From CAIOZA01 sp964464375 (lineage in GTDB: Bacteria > Bacteroidota > Ignavibacteria > Kapaibacteriales > UBA2268): DNA of 64,000 bases. Both the position numbers and the translations under genes were made by a program. Positions 44,663 through 53,914 of the stretch are shown here, in pieces. Position 1 is the first letter of the stretch; every line of letters starts with the position of its first letter. The stretch is from assembly GCA_964464375.1 (NCBI GenBank), contig CAYXFU010000009.1:43490-107489 (forward strand), in the 5' to 3' direction. The notes below the pieces were generated by a model. That model saw only the letters and a list, made by a program, of their open reading frames with translations. It was not told the DNA's origin and ran no database searches.

Positions 44663-45895
44663 ATGAGTGAAACACAATTACCCGAAGTGAGGGAAAATAT
44701 AAAAATTGAAAAATATGATGAGGATGGACAAGAATATATAGTTTTGTATGATGACCAATGTTACGCACAACAACCACTTAGTTTCCATTTAGATTTTATA
44801 CCATTTCTTCAGCTACTTAACAGCAATTTCACATTCGAAAGTCTTGAAGCCAAATTTAATGAGCAATTCGGTAAAGATGCTGAACAAATAATGGATTCAT
44901 TTAAGAATTTTATCCAGATTCTCGACAAAACTGGCTATCTTAATTCTCCGAGATTTCAATGGATAAAAAATGATATCGATAATTATATTAATTCTGATAT
45001 CCGACCAGCTATTTGTGCGGGGTCATCATATTCTGAAGATCAAGCAGAGTTGACTAATGAATTAGAGGAGATTCTGAATTCTTCTGATTCTTCTGATGTT
45101 AAAACAGGTGCTGAAATGATAATTGTTCCTCATATCGATTTTCGGATCGGTGAGGCTGCTCATAAGACTTATTCCGCAGGATATCATACTTTAAAAGATA
45201 CCGAACCTGATCTGATTGTAATTTTCGGAACTTCTCATACCGGATCAAGTAAAAGATTTATACTTACGGAAAAACATTTTGAAACACCACTTGGTACGGT
45301 TCAAACAGATGGAGAAATTATTAAGAAAATGAGAAATGTTCTGACTGATTCAGATGAAGTAATTATTGATGATTTGTGTCATCGATATGAACATTCAATT
45401 GAGATTCAAGTTGTTTTGGCTCAGCATTATTTCAAGAATAAACCATTTAAGATTTTGCCTATACTAGTAAATTCCTTTTTTAATGATATTCATTCTGGTT
45501 CACTGCCAAATGAAGATGAAGGATTCAACAGGTTCCTTGAAGTTTTGAAAGAAATAATTCAATCAACAGAGAAGAAGGTAATCTTTATTGCAAGTGTCGA
45601 TCTGGCACATGTAGGCAAGAAGTTTGGAGATGATTATGATGCAAAATTAATGTTAAACGATCTGAAGAACGAGGACCAGAGATTGATTCATTATCTAGCA
45701 ATGTCTGACCCAGATTCGTTTTTTAATACTATTTCACAAGCAAAGGATAAATATAAGATATGTGGACTTGCACCAATCTATTCCATGTTAAAATTTAAAA
45801 CACCCAAAGAATGTCGGTTCCTTCATTATGATCAATGGTATGAAGAAGAAACAGAGTCTGCTGTCAGTTTTGCTAGTTTAGCATATTACAATTAA
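44663..45895 (+). CDS. Memo-family protein (AmmeMemoRadiSam system protein B)
   Basis: This 410-aa protein has a Memo domain in its C-terminal 280 residues: VPHIDFRIGEAAHKTYSAGY, GTSHTG, HRYEHSIEIQV and KICGLAPI, which hold the His and Cys residues placed like those of Memo. An N-terminal region of about 120 residues precedes it, as in AmmeMemoRadiSam B proteins. I chose ATG 44663, with AGGAAA upstream, because the longer frame from 44567 overlaps the small membrane gene. The partner radical SAM and AMMECR1 genes are not in the window. The enzymatic role is unknown. Confidence 0.85.
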   Translation: MSETQLPEVRENIKIEKYDEDGQEYIVLYDDQCYAQQPLSFHLDFIPFLQLLNSNFTFESLEAKFNEQFGKDAEQIMDSFKNFIQILDKTGYLNSPRFQWIKNDIDNYINSDIRPAICAGSSYSEDQAELTNELEEILNSSDSSDVKTGAEMIIVPHIDFRIGEAAHKTYSAGYHTLKDTEPDLIVIFGTSHTGSSKRFILTEKHFETPLGTVQTDGEIIKKMRNVLTDSDEVIIDDLCHRYEHSIEIQVVLAQHYFKNKPFKILPILVNSFFNDIHSGSLPNEDEGFNRFLEVLKEIIQSTEKKVIFIASVDLAHVGKKFGDDYDAKLMLNDLKNEDQRLIHYLAMSDPDSFFNTISQAKDKYKICGLAPIYSMLKFKTPKECRFLHYDQWYEEETESAVSFASLAYYN

Positions 45896-45971
45896 TCTAC
45901 AATGATTAATATTTATTTGCATCTATCGTTATTAAGTAAAAAATTTTGTTTAAATAATATTACTGAATTTT

Positions 45972-47909
45972 ATGAAAATTACATTTCCTAATGGTGATGT
46001 GCGAGAATTCCCAGATGGGACGACAGGTATGGAAATTACAAAGTCAATTTCCGAAAGATTAGCTAAAGAAGCTTTAGGAATCTTTGTTAACGGAGAAAAG
46101 AAAGACCTTGGACTATCAATCCAGGATGATGCATCAATCGAAATTGTTACATTTGATGATCCCAGAGGAAAAGAAATATTCTGGCATTCATCAGCACATT
46201 TAATGGCTGAAGCTGTTCAGAGTATTTATCCCGGAACTAAGTTCGGAGTAGGACCAGCAATTGAAAATGGCTTTTATTATGATCTGGATATACCAGGTGG
46301 TAAGAAATTATCCATTGATGATCTTCCGCAAATAGAGAAGAAGATGATGGAGCTTGCAAACACTAGTTCTGAATATCATAGATCAGATGTTACTTGGGAT
46401 GAAGCAATCGAACATTGGAAGAAAATTGGAGATGAGTATAAAATTGAATTACTGGAAGGATTAAAAGGACAGGAAATATCTTTTTATCAGCAGGGTAATT
46501 TTGTTGATTTATGCCGAGGTTCACATGTGCCAAATACGAGTCACATTAAATTTGTGAAGCTTTTATCAGTCGCTGGTGCATACTGGCGTGGTGATTCCAC
46601 CCGATCTATGATGACAAGAATCTATGGTATTACCTTCCCTAAAAAGAAGATGCTTGATGATTATTTGACAATGCTTGAAGAAGCAAAGAAACGTGACCAT
46701 AGAAAACTTGGTAAAGAGCTTGAGTTGTTCATGATAACACCTGCCATAGGTGGAGGTTTACCCGTATGGCTACCCAAGGGTACAACTATACGAAGAAAAC
46801 TTGAGTCCTTCTTACGTGATGAACTGATTAAGCGTGGTTATGTTGAGGTAATAACTCCTCATATAGGTAATCTTAATTTGTATAAAACATCCGGACATTA
46901 TCCATATTATGCAGAATCTCAGTTTGCGCCAATAAAGGTAGATGATGAGGAGTATATGCTAAAACCAATGAATTGTCCTCATCATCATCAAATCTATTCA
47001 TTTAAACCGAGATCCTACAGAGATCTTCCAGTAAGACTTGCAGAATTTGGGACTGTATATCGTTATGAGCAGTCTGGCGAGTTGAGTGGGCTATCCAGGG
47101 TAAGAGGATTTACTCAGGACGACGCACATATTTATTGTATGCACGAACAACTTAAGGATGAGCTTATCAATGCAGTGGATTTGACACAGCTTGTATTTAC
47201 AACATTTGGAATGGAAGTAACTACCCGTTTATCATTCCGCGATAAAACAAATACAGAAAAGTATGCCGGAGATTCAGATACTTGGGATAAAGCAGAAAAG
47301 GAGATCAAGGAAGTAGCAGATCAGATGGGTTTGAAATATGAAATAGCAATCGGAGAAGCCTCATTCTATGGACCGAAAATTGATTTCATCGTTAAAGATG
47401 CCATTGGAAGGAAATGGCAATTGGGTACTGTACAGGTTGATTATGTTATGCCCGAAAGATTTGGTCTTGAATATACAGGTGCTGACAATCAGCCTCACAG
47501 ACCGGTAATCATTCATCGTGCACCATTTGGTTCGATGGAAAGATTTTTATCAATTTTAATAGAACATTTTGCAGGTAATTTCCCATTCTGGCTTGCTCCG
47601 GTTCAGTTGAATATTCTTCCTATCGGTGGAAATCAGAATGAGTTTGCTTATAATCTTAAAAAATCTTTTGATGATTTAGGATTCAGAACTGAAATTGATG
47701 TTAGAAATGAGAAAATCAATCGTAAAATTGCAGAATCCGAAACGCAGAAGGTTCCTTATGCAATAATAATCGGTCAGAAAGAAATTGATGATAATGTGAT
47801 TTCACTAAGAGAACATGGCAAGGGGAATATAGGCAACTTCACAATAGATGATGCAACAGCTCTTTTCCAAAAGTTGAATCAACCTGGCGGAGAAAAGGAA
47901 AACATCTAA
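45972..47909 (+). CDS. thrS: Threonyl-tRNA synthetase
   Basis: ThrS charges tRNA-Thr. The 645-aa protein has an N-terminal TGS domain (residues 1-60), an editing domain with the FWHSSAHLMAEAVQ motif, and the class II core with MNCPHHHQIY (zinc Cys). The C-terminal anticodon domain starts near residue 540. It is full length for the family. Its stop overlaps the convergent glycosyltransferase's stop in CTAA (47906-47909). Confidence 0.96.
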   Translation: MKITFPNGDVREFPDGTTGMEITKSISERLAKEALGIFVNGEKKDLGLSIQDDASIEIVTFDDPRGKEIFWHSSAHLMAEAVQSIYPGTKFGVGPAIENGFYYDLDIPGGKKLSIDDLPQIEKKMMELANTSSEYHRSDVTWDEAIEHWKKIGDEYKIELLEGLKGQEISFYQQGNFVDLCRGSHVPNTSHIKFVKLLSVAGAYWRGDSTRSMMTRIYGITFPKKKMLDDYLTMLEEAKKRDHRKLGKELELFMITPAIGGGLPVWLPKGTTIRRKLESFLRDELIKRGYVEVITPHIGNLNLYKTSGHYPYYAESQFAPIKVDDEEYMLKPMNCPHHHQIYSFKPRSYRDLPVRLAEFGTVYRYEQSGELSGLSRVRGFTQDDAHIYCMHEQLKDELINAVDLTQLVFTTFGMEVTTRLSFRDKTNTEKYAGDSDTWDKAEKEIKEVADQMGLKYEIAIGEASFYGPKIDFIVKDAIGRKWQLGTVQVDYVMPERFGLEYTGADNQPHRPVIIHRAPFGSMERFLSILIEHFAGNFPFWLAPVQLNILPIGGNQNEFAYNLKKSFDDLGFRTEIDVRNEKINRKIAESETQKVPYAIIIGQKEIDDNVISLREHGKGNIGNFTIDDATALFQKLNQPGGEKENI

Positions 47910-49063
47910 TGCTTCTTATTAAATACCTGACCTTTCCATTCTACATTCGGTTTTAAAAGTAAGAATGGAATGATAAGTTCTGCAAAGGATAGAAATATAA
48001 TAGAAACAGGAATCCATTGGTGAAGCTCATGCTTACGGAGCTTCGCCAGTGAACTTCCAATCAGAAGATAATCCCAGAGAATTCTATTTGCAAATACACA
48101 CGAAAGAAGAATGAAATTCATATCAATTATAGATAGAATAATTCCTATCCATAATGAAGCACTTGTCACGATAAAAACAGTTGCTCTCCATCCAAGAGCC
48201 AATCCACCTATCGCCCATCTGTGATGCTGTTTGAAGTATTCACCGAGAGTAAGGCATGGAAAAGTATCAACATCAGATTCAGGATGAGTAAGATATCGGA
48301 TTTTTTTTCCAGAAGAAACCATTGCCTGAAGTAAAGCTAAATCTTCAGTTACAGAGAAATCAATTCCTGAATATCCGCCAAGAGCATCAAAGTCTTTTTT
48401 TCGAAATGACAAATTGTTACCATAACAACCGAGAGGTTGATTCAGCCCAACCCCGGCACTAGCCATAGTGTGCATATATACCCACTCTACAGCCTGAATT
48501 TTATCAAAGATTTTGTTGCCGATAACATTTGTGAATGAAGCAACCAAGGCTACATCCTTATCTGCAAATTCATTTACTATTGTTCTGATCCATTCAGGAC
48601 CTACAATGCAGTCAGCATCGGTCATAAGTATTATCTCACCTTTAGCATTGTTGATGCCATATTGCAAAGCACCAGGCTTGCCCTTTAAGCTTTGAATCTT
48701 ATTTGTTTCATTGATTGCTACTACACAAAGATTATCGATAGCCAGGTTAAGTTTATTTAATATTTCAAGTGTTTGATCGGTACTTCTGTCGTCAACAGCG
48801 ATGATCTCATATTTATCTTTTGGGTAAGAATTCATCGCAAGAGATTCGATGCAATTTCTTATATTTTGTTCTTCGTTCCTTGCCGGAACAACTATTGATA
48901 CAAATGGGATGTAATCCACAGAATTAACAAAAGCTTTTTTCCTTTCTTTAATTGCACCAATAATGAAAATGATACCCCGGATGGAATAGATGACTAATGT
49001 AATAAGAATTAAATTTAATATCACAATACTTTTACAATCGATTAATAATTTGAATTGTTTCAC
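47906..49063 (-). CDS. Membrane glycosyltransferase family 2 protein
   Basis: This 385-aa protein has an N-terminal membrane helix (about residues 14-34) and a GT-A domain: VSIVVPARNEEQNI, VDDRSTDQT, the metal motif TDADC, and QHHRWAIGG, the QxxRW-like motif of processive synthases. About three helices follow at the C-terminus. It is related to hyaluronan/cellulose synthase-like enzymes or to glycosyltransferases of lipid-linked sugars. The product is unknown. It is convergent with thrS. Confidence 0.87.
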   Translation of the reverse strand: MKQFKLLIDCKSIVILNLILITLVIYSIRGIIFIIGAIKERKKAFVNSVDYIPFVSIVVPARNEEQNIRNCIESLAMNSYPKDKYEIIAVDDRSTDQTLEILNKLNLAIDNLCVVAINETNKIQSLKGKPGALQYGINNAKGEIILMTDADCIVGPEWIRTIVNEFADKDVALVASFTNVIGNKIFDKIQAVEWVYMHTMASAGVGLNQPLGCYGNNLSFRKKDFDALGGYSGIDFSVTEDLALLQAMVSSGKKIRYLTHPESDVDTFPCLTLGEYFKQHHRWAIGGLALGWRATVFIVTSASLWIGIILSIIDMNFILLSCVFANRILWDYLLIGSSLAKLRKHELHQWIPVSIIFLSFAELIIPFLLLKPNVEWKGQVFNKKH

Positions 49064-49152
49064 GAATATTGGGCTTTAAAATTGTTAATTCTCTTTTTGT
49101 TGGATTAAACATTTGAGTATTCTTTTCGTTATAGTAACAAAACAGGACATAA

Positions 49153-50502
49153 ATGAAAAAAAATATAGATTTAATTAACGGAAAGATTGATTCAACTCTT
49201 AGAAGATTTGCCTTACCCTTGGTTGCAAGTTTTGTAATCCAAAATGTTTATACATGGGTAGATATGTATTATGTGAGTCGTATCAGCTCAACTGCTATAG
49301 CCGCCATCAAGGTGTCGGAGCAGATGATTTTTATGGTTCTTTCGATAGTTGGTGGGTTAGCGATTGGTTCCGGAATAATAATTGCACGCAGACTGGGAGA
49401 GGGAGAAAAAGAGAAAGCGAATCACGCTGCAAACCAATCAACAGTATTTATGGCAATTGTGTCAGTAATTGTTGCAGTATTCTTTTACTTTATTACTCCT
49501 GTGTTGACCTCATTTTTTAATTTACATTCTGAAGTCGCTGATCTAATCTTGACCTACAACCGAGCCGTTTGTTTTGGTATTCCTGCAACATTTTTGGTTT
49601 TTCATTTGAATTCAATTGTTAGGGCAACAGGAAATTCAATTTTTCCAATGTTTGTGTTGATTACTTCAAATATTTTGAATGCAATCATTGCACCTTTCTT
49701 TGTGTTTGGAATTGGACCTTTCCCTAAGTTGGGAATGCAGGGAGCCGGTATAGCAACGGCAATTGCACAGAATTTAGGTTTGTTGATTGCAATCTGGGGT
49801 ATTTATAAAAATTATGTCAATCTAGAATTTAAACTTAGTAATTTTAAATTCGATTTTGATGTTATTTGGAATATTTTCAGATTGGGCGTTCCGGCCACAT
49901 TGCAGTTTATTGCAGTAAGTGTTAATAGGATGCTTATAATTTCAATAGCCAATTCATTTGGTGTCGTTGTTCTAACTACTTATATGTTTGGAATTGGAGT
50001 GGATCTATTTGTGTTTATGTCAATATTCGCAATAGGAGCATCAATTGAGATAATAACAGGACAGAATCTGGGTGCTAACAGACTTGATAGAGTTATGCTT
50101 TTCCATAAGTCAGCTGTGAAACAATTAAGTATTTTGCTACTTGTTCTAGCTATTGTTGTGTTTTTCTTTGGAGAATATTTTGCAAGAATTTTCACAAATG
50201 AGACTCAGTTGATATTAGAGATCAAACACTATCTCAGAATAGCTACTTTTGCTTATATACCATTTTCGGTTGGAATAGTAACAATAAGAATTATTAGTGG
50301 AGCCGGAGATTATTTTAGGAGTTTTGTTCTGGTTACGATAGTTTTTTTCGGTGTCCAATTACCTTTGGCATATATTTTGTCGCATTTTACAGGGTTGAAG
50401 CATTATGGAATCTGGTATGCAATCTTGATTTCTCAGATTTCCTTTGCAGTAATCTCATATATAAGTCTGAGGAATGGGAAATGGCTTAAAGCCAAAGTAT
50501 AA
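49153..50502 (+). CDS. MATE family multidrug/efflux transporter
   Basis: This 449-aa protein has about twelve membrane helices arranged as two six-helix halves, and starts with the cytosolic end IDLINGKIDSTLRRFALPLVASF. It fits MATE/DinF exporters, which expel drugs or metabolites in exchange for Na+ or H+. No substrate residue can be assigned. It is a single gene, between the glycosyltransferase and the secreted protein. Confidence 0.88.
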   Translation: MKKNIDLINGKIDSTLRRFALPLVASFVIQNVYTWVDMYYVSRISSTAIAAIKVSEQMIFMVLSIVGGLAIGSGIIIARRLGEGEKEKANHAANQSTVFMAIVSVIVAVFFYFITPVLTSFFNLHSEVADLILTYNRAVCFGIPATFLVFHLNSIVRATGNSIFPMFVLITSNILNAIIAPFFVFGIGPFPKLGMQGAGIATAIAQNLGLLIAIWGIYKNYVNLEFKLSNFKFDFDVIWNIFRLGVPATLQFIAVSVNRMLIISIANSFGVVVLTTYMFGIGVDLFVFMSIFAIGASIEIITGQNLGANRLDRVMLFHKSAVKQLSILLLVLAIVVFFFGEYFARIFTNETQLILEIKHYLRIATFAYIPFSVGIVTIRIISGAGDYFRSFVLVTIVFFGVQLPLAYILSHFTGLKHYGIWYAILISQISFAVISYISLRNGKWLKAKV

Positions 50503-50567
50503 TTCCTCTAAAAGAAAATAATATTTTTAAATTAATAATATTTCAAACATACATAACATTATAGTTT

Positions 50568-51833
50568 ATGAGAAAAATTTTCTACCTGATTTTTTTAATT
50601 GTAATCATACATTGTGATCATCTCTTTGCTGAATGGACTGATGTCTCAAGTTCAAAAATTAAGGAAAATCTTTATTCGGCTTCATTTATATCTTTAGACA
50701 AGGGTTACGTTGTTGGCTGGGGATCGAGTGGTGGTGTTATTCTATTTACCTCTGATGGTGGTTCAAACTGGGAAGATCTAACTTTCACAGGTTTTTATCC
50801 ATTTACTGTCAATTATGTGAATGAAGATATGGTTTTTGTAGGCGGATTTTCTGCTAACTGCAATTGTGGAACAATTTTATATAAGGATTTTTCAGGAAGT
50901 AACTGGAAGGAAATTGTTTTTGATGATATCGATAAGCCATTTAACTTTTCAATTCTGGATATAAAATCACCGGGCAATGGCTCACATTATGCATCTGGTT
51001 ATAATGGTTCAATTTATAAAACAGATAATTCTGTGTCAGATTGGAAGAAGATGAAAGCACCATCAGATTTAATCCTTAAATCTCTATATATTGTAAATGA
51101 TACATTGGCATTTTGCCTTGGAGGAAAGGATTTATATAATATGACGATCATATATAAATCAACAAATAATACTGCAAGCTTTGATACACTCAAGGATTTC
51201 AAAAACGACTTTGTTAATATATCATCCATTTATCCCTTGCCAACAAATGAACTACTTCTTTTTGGTGATAGACTCGGTAAGAGAATCATTTTAAAATCCG
51301 ATTCAGGGTATAAATTGTGGAATGAAATGTATTCATCACAAATTATGGGGACTGTCTTAACAGGATATATGAACACTTCTCAAAGTGGTATAGCTGTTTG
51401 CGATGATGGAACTGTATTGAGAACAAATGATTCTGCAATGACCTGGCAGGAAGAATCAAGAATTGACAATGCTGAGCTAACGCATTTCTTCCCAATTGCT
51501 GATTCAGCTGTAACAACCGGATATGGTGTAGGAATAAACGGAAAAATATTTAAATATCAGCCACCGGTTAATGTGGAAGAACATTATTCTCAAAATGAAA
51601 TCAAAATCATCTATTCAGGTGAGGAAATTTTAATAAAAATACCAGATGTGGAAAAAAAATCTGATCCGCAGATATATTTATATGATTTACTTGGAAGGAA
51701 TGTGAATATTGAATTTTTGTACGAAAATAACACATTTTTGATCAACTCTAAAAACCTAAAATCTAAAAATGTGTATTTTTTGCGATTTTCGGGCTTTTCA
51801 AAACCCTATTTTTCTCGGCTTGTAACTTATTGA
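50568..51833 (+). CDS. Secreted beta-propeller protein, Ycf48-like, with weak T9SS-type C-terminus
   Basis: This 421-aa protein has a signal peptide (about residues 1-22). The middle has Ycf48/BNR-like turns (FTSDGGSNWEDLTF, NTSQSGIAVCDDGTVLRTNDSAMTWQEESR), so it likely folds as a propeller. The end (IYLYDLLGRNVNIEF, then VYFLRFSGFSKPYFSRLVTY) looks like a T9SS type A sorting domain, but a degenerate one. The function is unknown. It may be cell-surface or released. Confidence 0.68.
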   Translation: MRKIFYLIFLIVIIHCDHLFAEWTDVSSSKIKENLYSASFISLDKGYVVGWGSSGGVILFTSDGGSNWEDLTFTGFYPFTVNYVNEDMVFVGGFSANCNCGTILYKDFSGSNWKEIVFDDIDKPFNFSILDIKSPGNGSHYASGYNGSIYKTDNSVSDWKKMKAPSDLILKSLYIVNDTLAFCLGGKDLYNMTIIYKSTNNTASFDTLKDFKNDFVNISSIYPLPTNELLLFGDRLGKRIILKSDSGYKLWNEMYSSQIMGTVLTGYMNTSQSGIAVCDDGTVLRTNDSAMTWQEESRIDNAELTHFFPIADSAVTTGYGVGINGKIFKYQPPVNVEEHYSQNEIKIIYSGEEILIKIPDVEKKSDPQIYLYDLLGRNVNIEFLYENNTFLINSKNLKSKNVYFLRFSGFSKPYFSRLVTY

Positions 51834-51950
51834 TATTAATAGTACTTATAAGAATCTTGAAAATTATTTTCAAAATTTTTGAGACGTTTTCCGATTTCCT
51901 GTGTCATATATATTAGGAAAGTGCAAAAATTAAAAAACTTTTTCTTTTTT

Positions 51951-51967
51951 TGTTCTTTGAAAATCTG
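51951..51967 (+). promoter_or_regulatory. BoxA-like element in a 270-base leader
   Basis: TGTTCTTTGAAAATCTG resembles the boxA antitermination element found in rRNA leaders. It lies about 138 bases upstream of the Rossmann gene start, in a stretch that holds no other feature. This could be chance. Confidence 0.3.
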
Positions 51968-52104
51968 AAGAAAATATCTTTAATAAAAAAAATCTTCATC
52001 CATTTTTAATAAACAATTAATTTATTTTGTATAGATTAAAAGTATTCATTATTTTGTTAGTTAGCAATTTCGTACTTTTTTTAATTGTTTTGTCAGGTTT
52101 TACA

Positions 52105-53796
52105 ATGCAGATTAAAGGTTCAAGAGTATTGGTTTTAGGAGGCTGGGGGCTAGTTGGGGCAGCTATTTGCCACGAGTTAATGAAGCATTCACCTTCAAGA
52201 ATTTACATGTCATCTCTCAAAAAACATGAAGCAGAGGAGGCAGTCCAGCAGTTTAGAAACGAATATAAGCATGTTGATCCGGAAACTTTTCAGCCAATTT
52301 GGGGAAATATTTTCACTAGAAATAACTGGAAAGATAAGTTCTGGGGCGAAGTTCTCAACGATGAAGAATCAAGGAAGGGAGTTATTTCCGATATCTATGA
52401 TAATCTCTCCGATGATATTCTTTCAAATTCTGCTCTTTACAATTTTGTTGAAGAATCAAAACCGGATTTGGTTATTGATTGTATTAATACAGCTACAGCA
52501 ATAGCTTATCAGGATATTTACAATACTGTTAACACAGTGAGAAGAGAAATATCTAAGGACAATGTGACATCTATTGCAGTCGAAAAAATGATGGCAAGCG
52601 ATTATATTCCTCAATTGATTCGCCACGTTCAGATTCTTTATAAATCATTGCTTGATAACAAGGTCACTATGTACCTGAAAATTGGGACAAGTGGAACAGG
52701 CGGAATGGGATTGAATATTCCATATACCCACAGTGAAGAAAGACCATCAAGAGTTTTATTGGCAAAATCAGCTGTAGCAGGTGCACAGACATTACTTCTA
52801 CTGCTAATGGCACGTACTCCGGACGGACCTCTGGTCAAGGAGATTAAGCCAACTGCAGCTATAGCTTGGAAAAAAATTGCTTATGGGAAAATTTTCCGAA
52901 AAGGCAAACCAATTCCACTAGTTGATATGACAGTTGAGAATGCAAAGGAAATTAGCGGTACATTTAAGTTTAATGATTCAGAAGGTGTAACAGATTTAGG
53001 CAAAGATTTCGAATCAGTGTTTATTGATACTGGCGAGAATGGGATTTTCTCAAGAGGTGAATTCCAGGCAATAAGTGCTCTAGGTCAAATGGAGGTAGTA
53101 ACACCTGAAGAAATTGCAACTTATGCTGTTCATGAGATTATTGGCGGGAATACTGGTAGAGATGTTATCAATGCTCTTGATGCATCGACTCTGGGTCCAA
53201 CATATCGTGGTGGCTGGCTAAATAACGTAGCTCTTGATAAAATCAAGAAAATTGAAAAAGAACATGGAGTTCATAGTGTTGCTTTTGAATTATTGGGTCC
53301 ACCAAGACTTTCTAAGTTACTTTATGAAGCTGATCTTCTAAGAAGAGTTGCCGGATCATATAAAGCTGTTTTGGAATTAAAATCCGAAGAGTTAGCTTTG
53401 AAATGTGAAGAGATTATTAAGAATGATTCTGACTTGAGAGCACAGATGCTATCTATTGGATTAGTGATATTATTGGCAGACGGGAAGAAATATGTTCGTG
53501 GCAATGATGTTAAAATTCCGGTTAATTTAGGCGATAACGAATTGCCGGTTAATCAAGAGAACATAGATATATGGTGCAATGAGGGCTGGGTTGATTTAAG
53601 AGCTGAGAATTTCAAATCATGGCAGGAAAGAATTAAGAATATTATGGATCAAGCTTATGCAATACCTGCAGACGATACAAGCTCGAGATATACATATACA
53701 CTTGATTATTGGGATAACTTTGATTCGATAGATGAAGGTAAGTTGATTGGGTGGATATTTGAATATGAAGATCATGGTTGGAGATTCAAACGTTAA
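52105..53796 (+). CDS. Rossmann-fold NAD(P)-binding protein, unknown function
   Basis: This 563-aa protein begins MQIKGSRVLVLGGWGLVGAAICHEL, a GxxGxxG dinucleotide site, like short-chain dehydrogenase/epimerase or saccharopine-type proteins. It is long for those families, and residues 150-563 hold no motif I know. I chose ATG 52105; the longer frame from 52027 adds a hydrophobic stretch not matched to the fold. I cannot assign a reaction. It stands next to surface-protein genes, which says little. Confidence 0.6.
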   Translation: MQIKGSRVLVLGGWGLVGAAICHELMKHSPSRIYMSSLKKHEAEEAVQQFRNEYKHVDPETFQPIWGNIFTRNNWKDKFWGEVLNDEESRKGVISDIYDNLSDDILSNSALYNFVEESKPDLVIDCINTATAIAYQDIYNTVNTVRREISKDNVTSIAVEKMMASDYIPQLIRHVQILYKSLLDNKVTMYLKIGTSGTGGMGLNIPYTHSEERPSRVLLAKSAVAGAQTLLLLLMARTPDGPLVKEIKPTAAIAWKKIAYGKIFRKGKPIPLVDMTVENAKEISGTFKFNDSEGVTDLGKDFESVFIDTGENGIFSRGEFQAISALGQMEVVTPEEIATYAVHEIIGGNTGRDVINALDASTLGPTYRGGWLNNVALDKIKKIEKEHGVHSVAFELLGPPRLSKLLYEADLLRRVAGSYKAVLELKSEELALKCEEIIKNDSDLRAQMLSIGLVILLADGKKYVRGNDVKIPVNLGDNELPVNQENIDIWCNEGWVDLRAENFKSWQERIKNIMDQAYAIPADDTSSRYTYTLDYWDNFDSIDEGKLIGWIFEYEDHGWRFKR

Positions 53797-53914
53797 AGAT
53801 AATAATTCAGAAAATTTTGATATTTATTTGTTGAAATGATAATATATTTTAAAACTAATTTTTTTTTAATTAACCTTTAATTAATTATTTGTGCAATAAA
53901 CACAGGGAGTTTTT

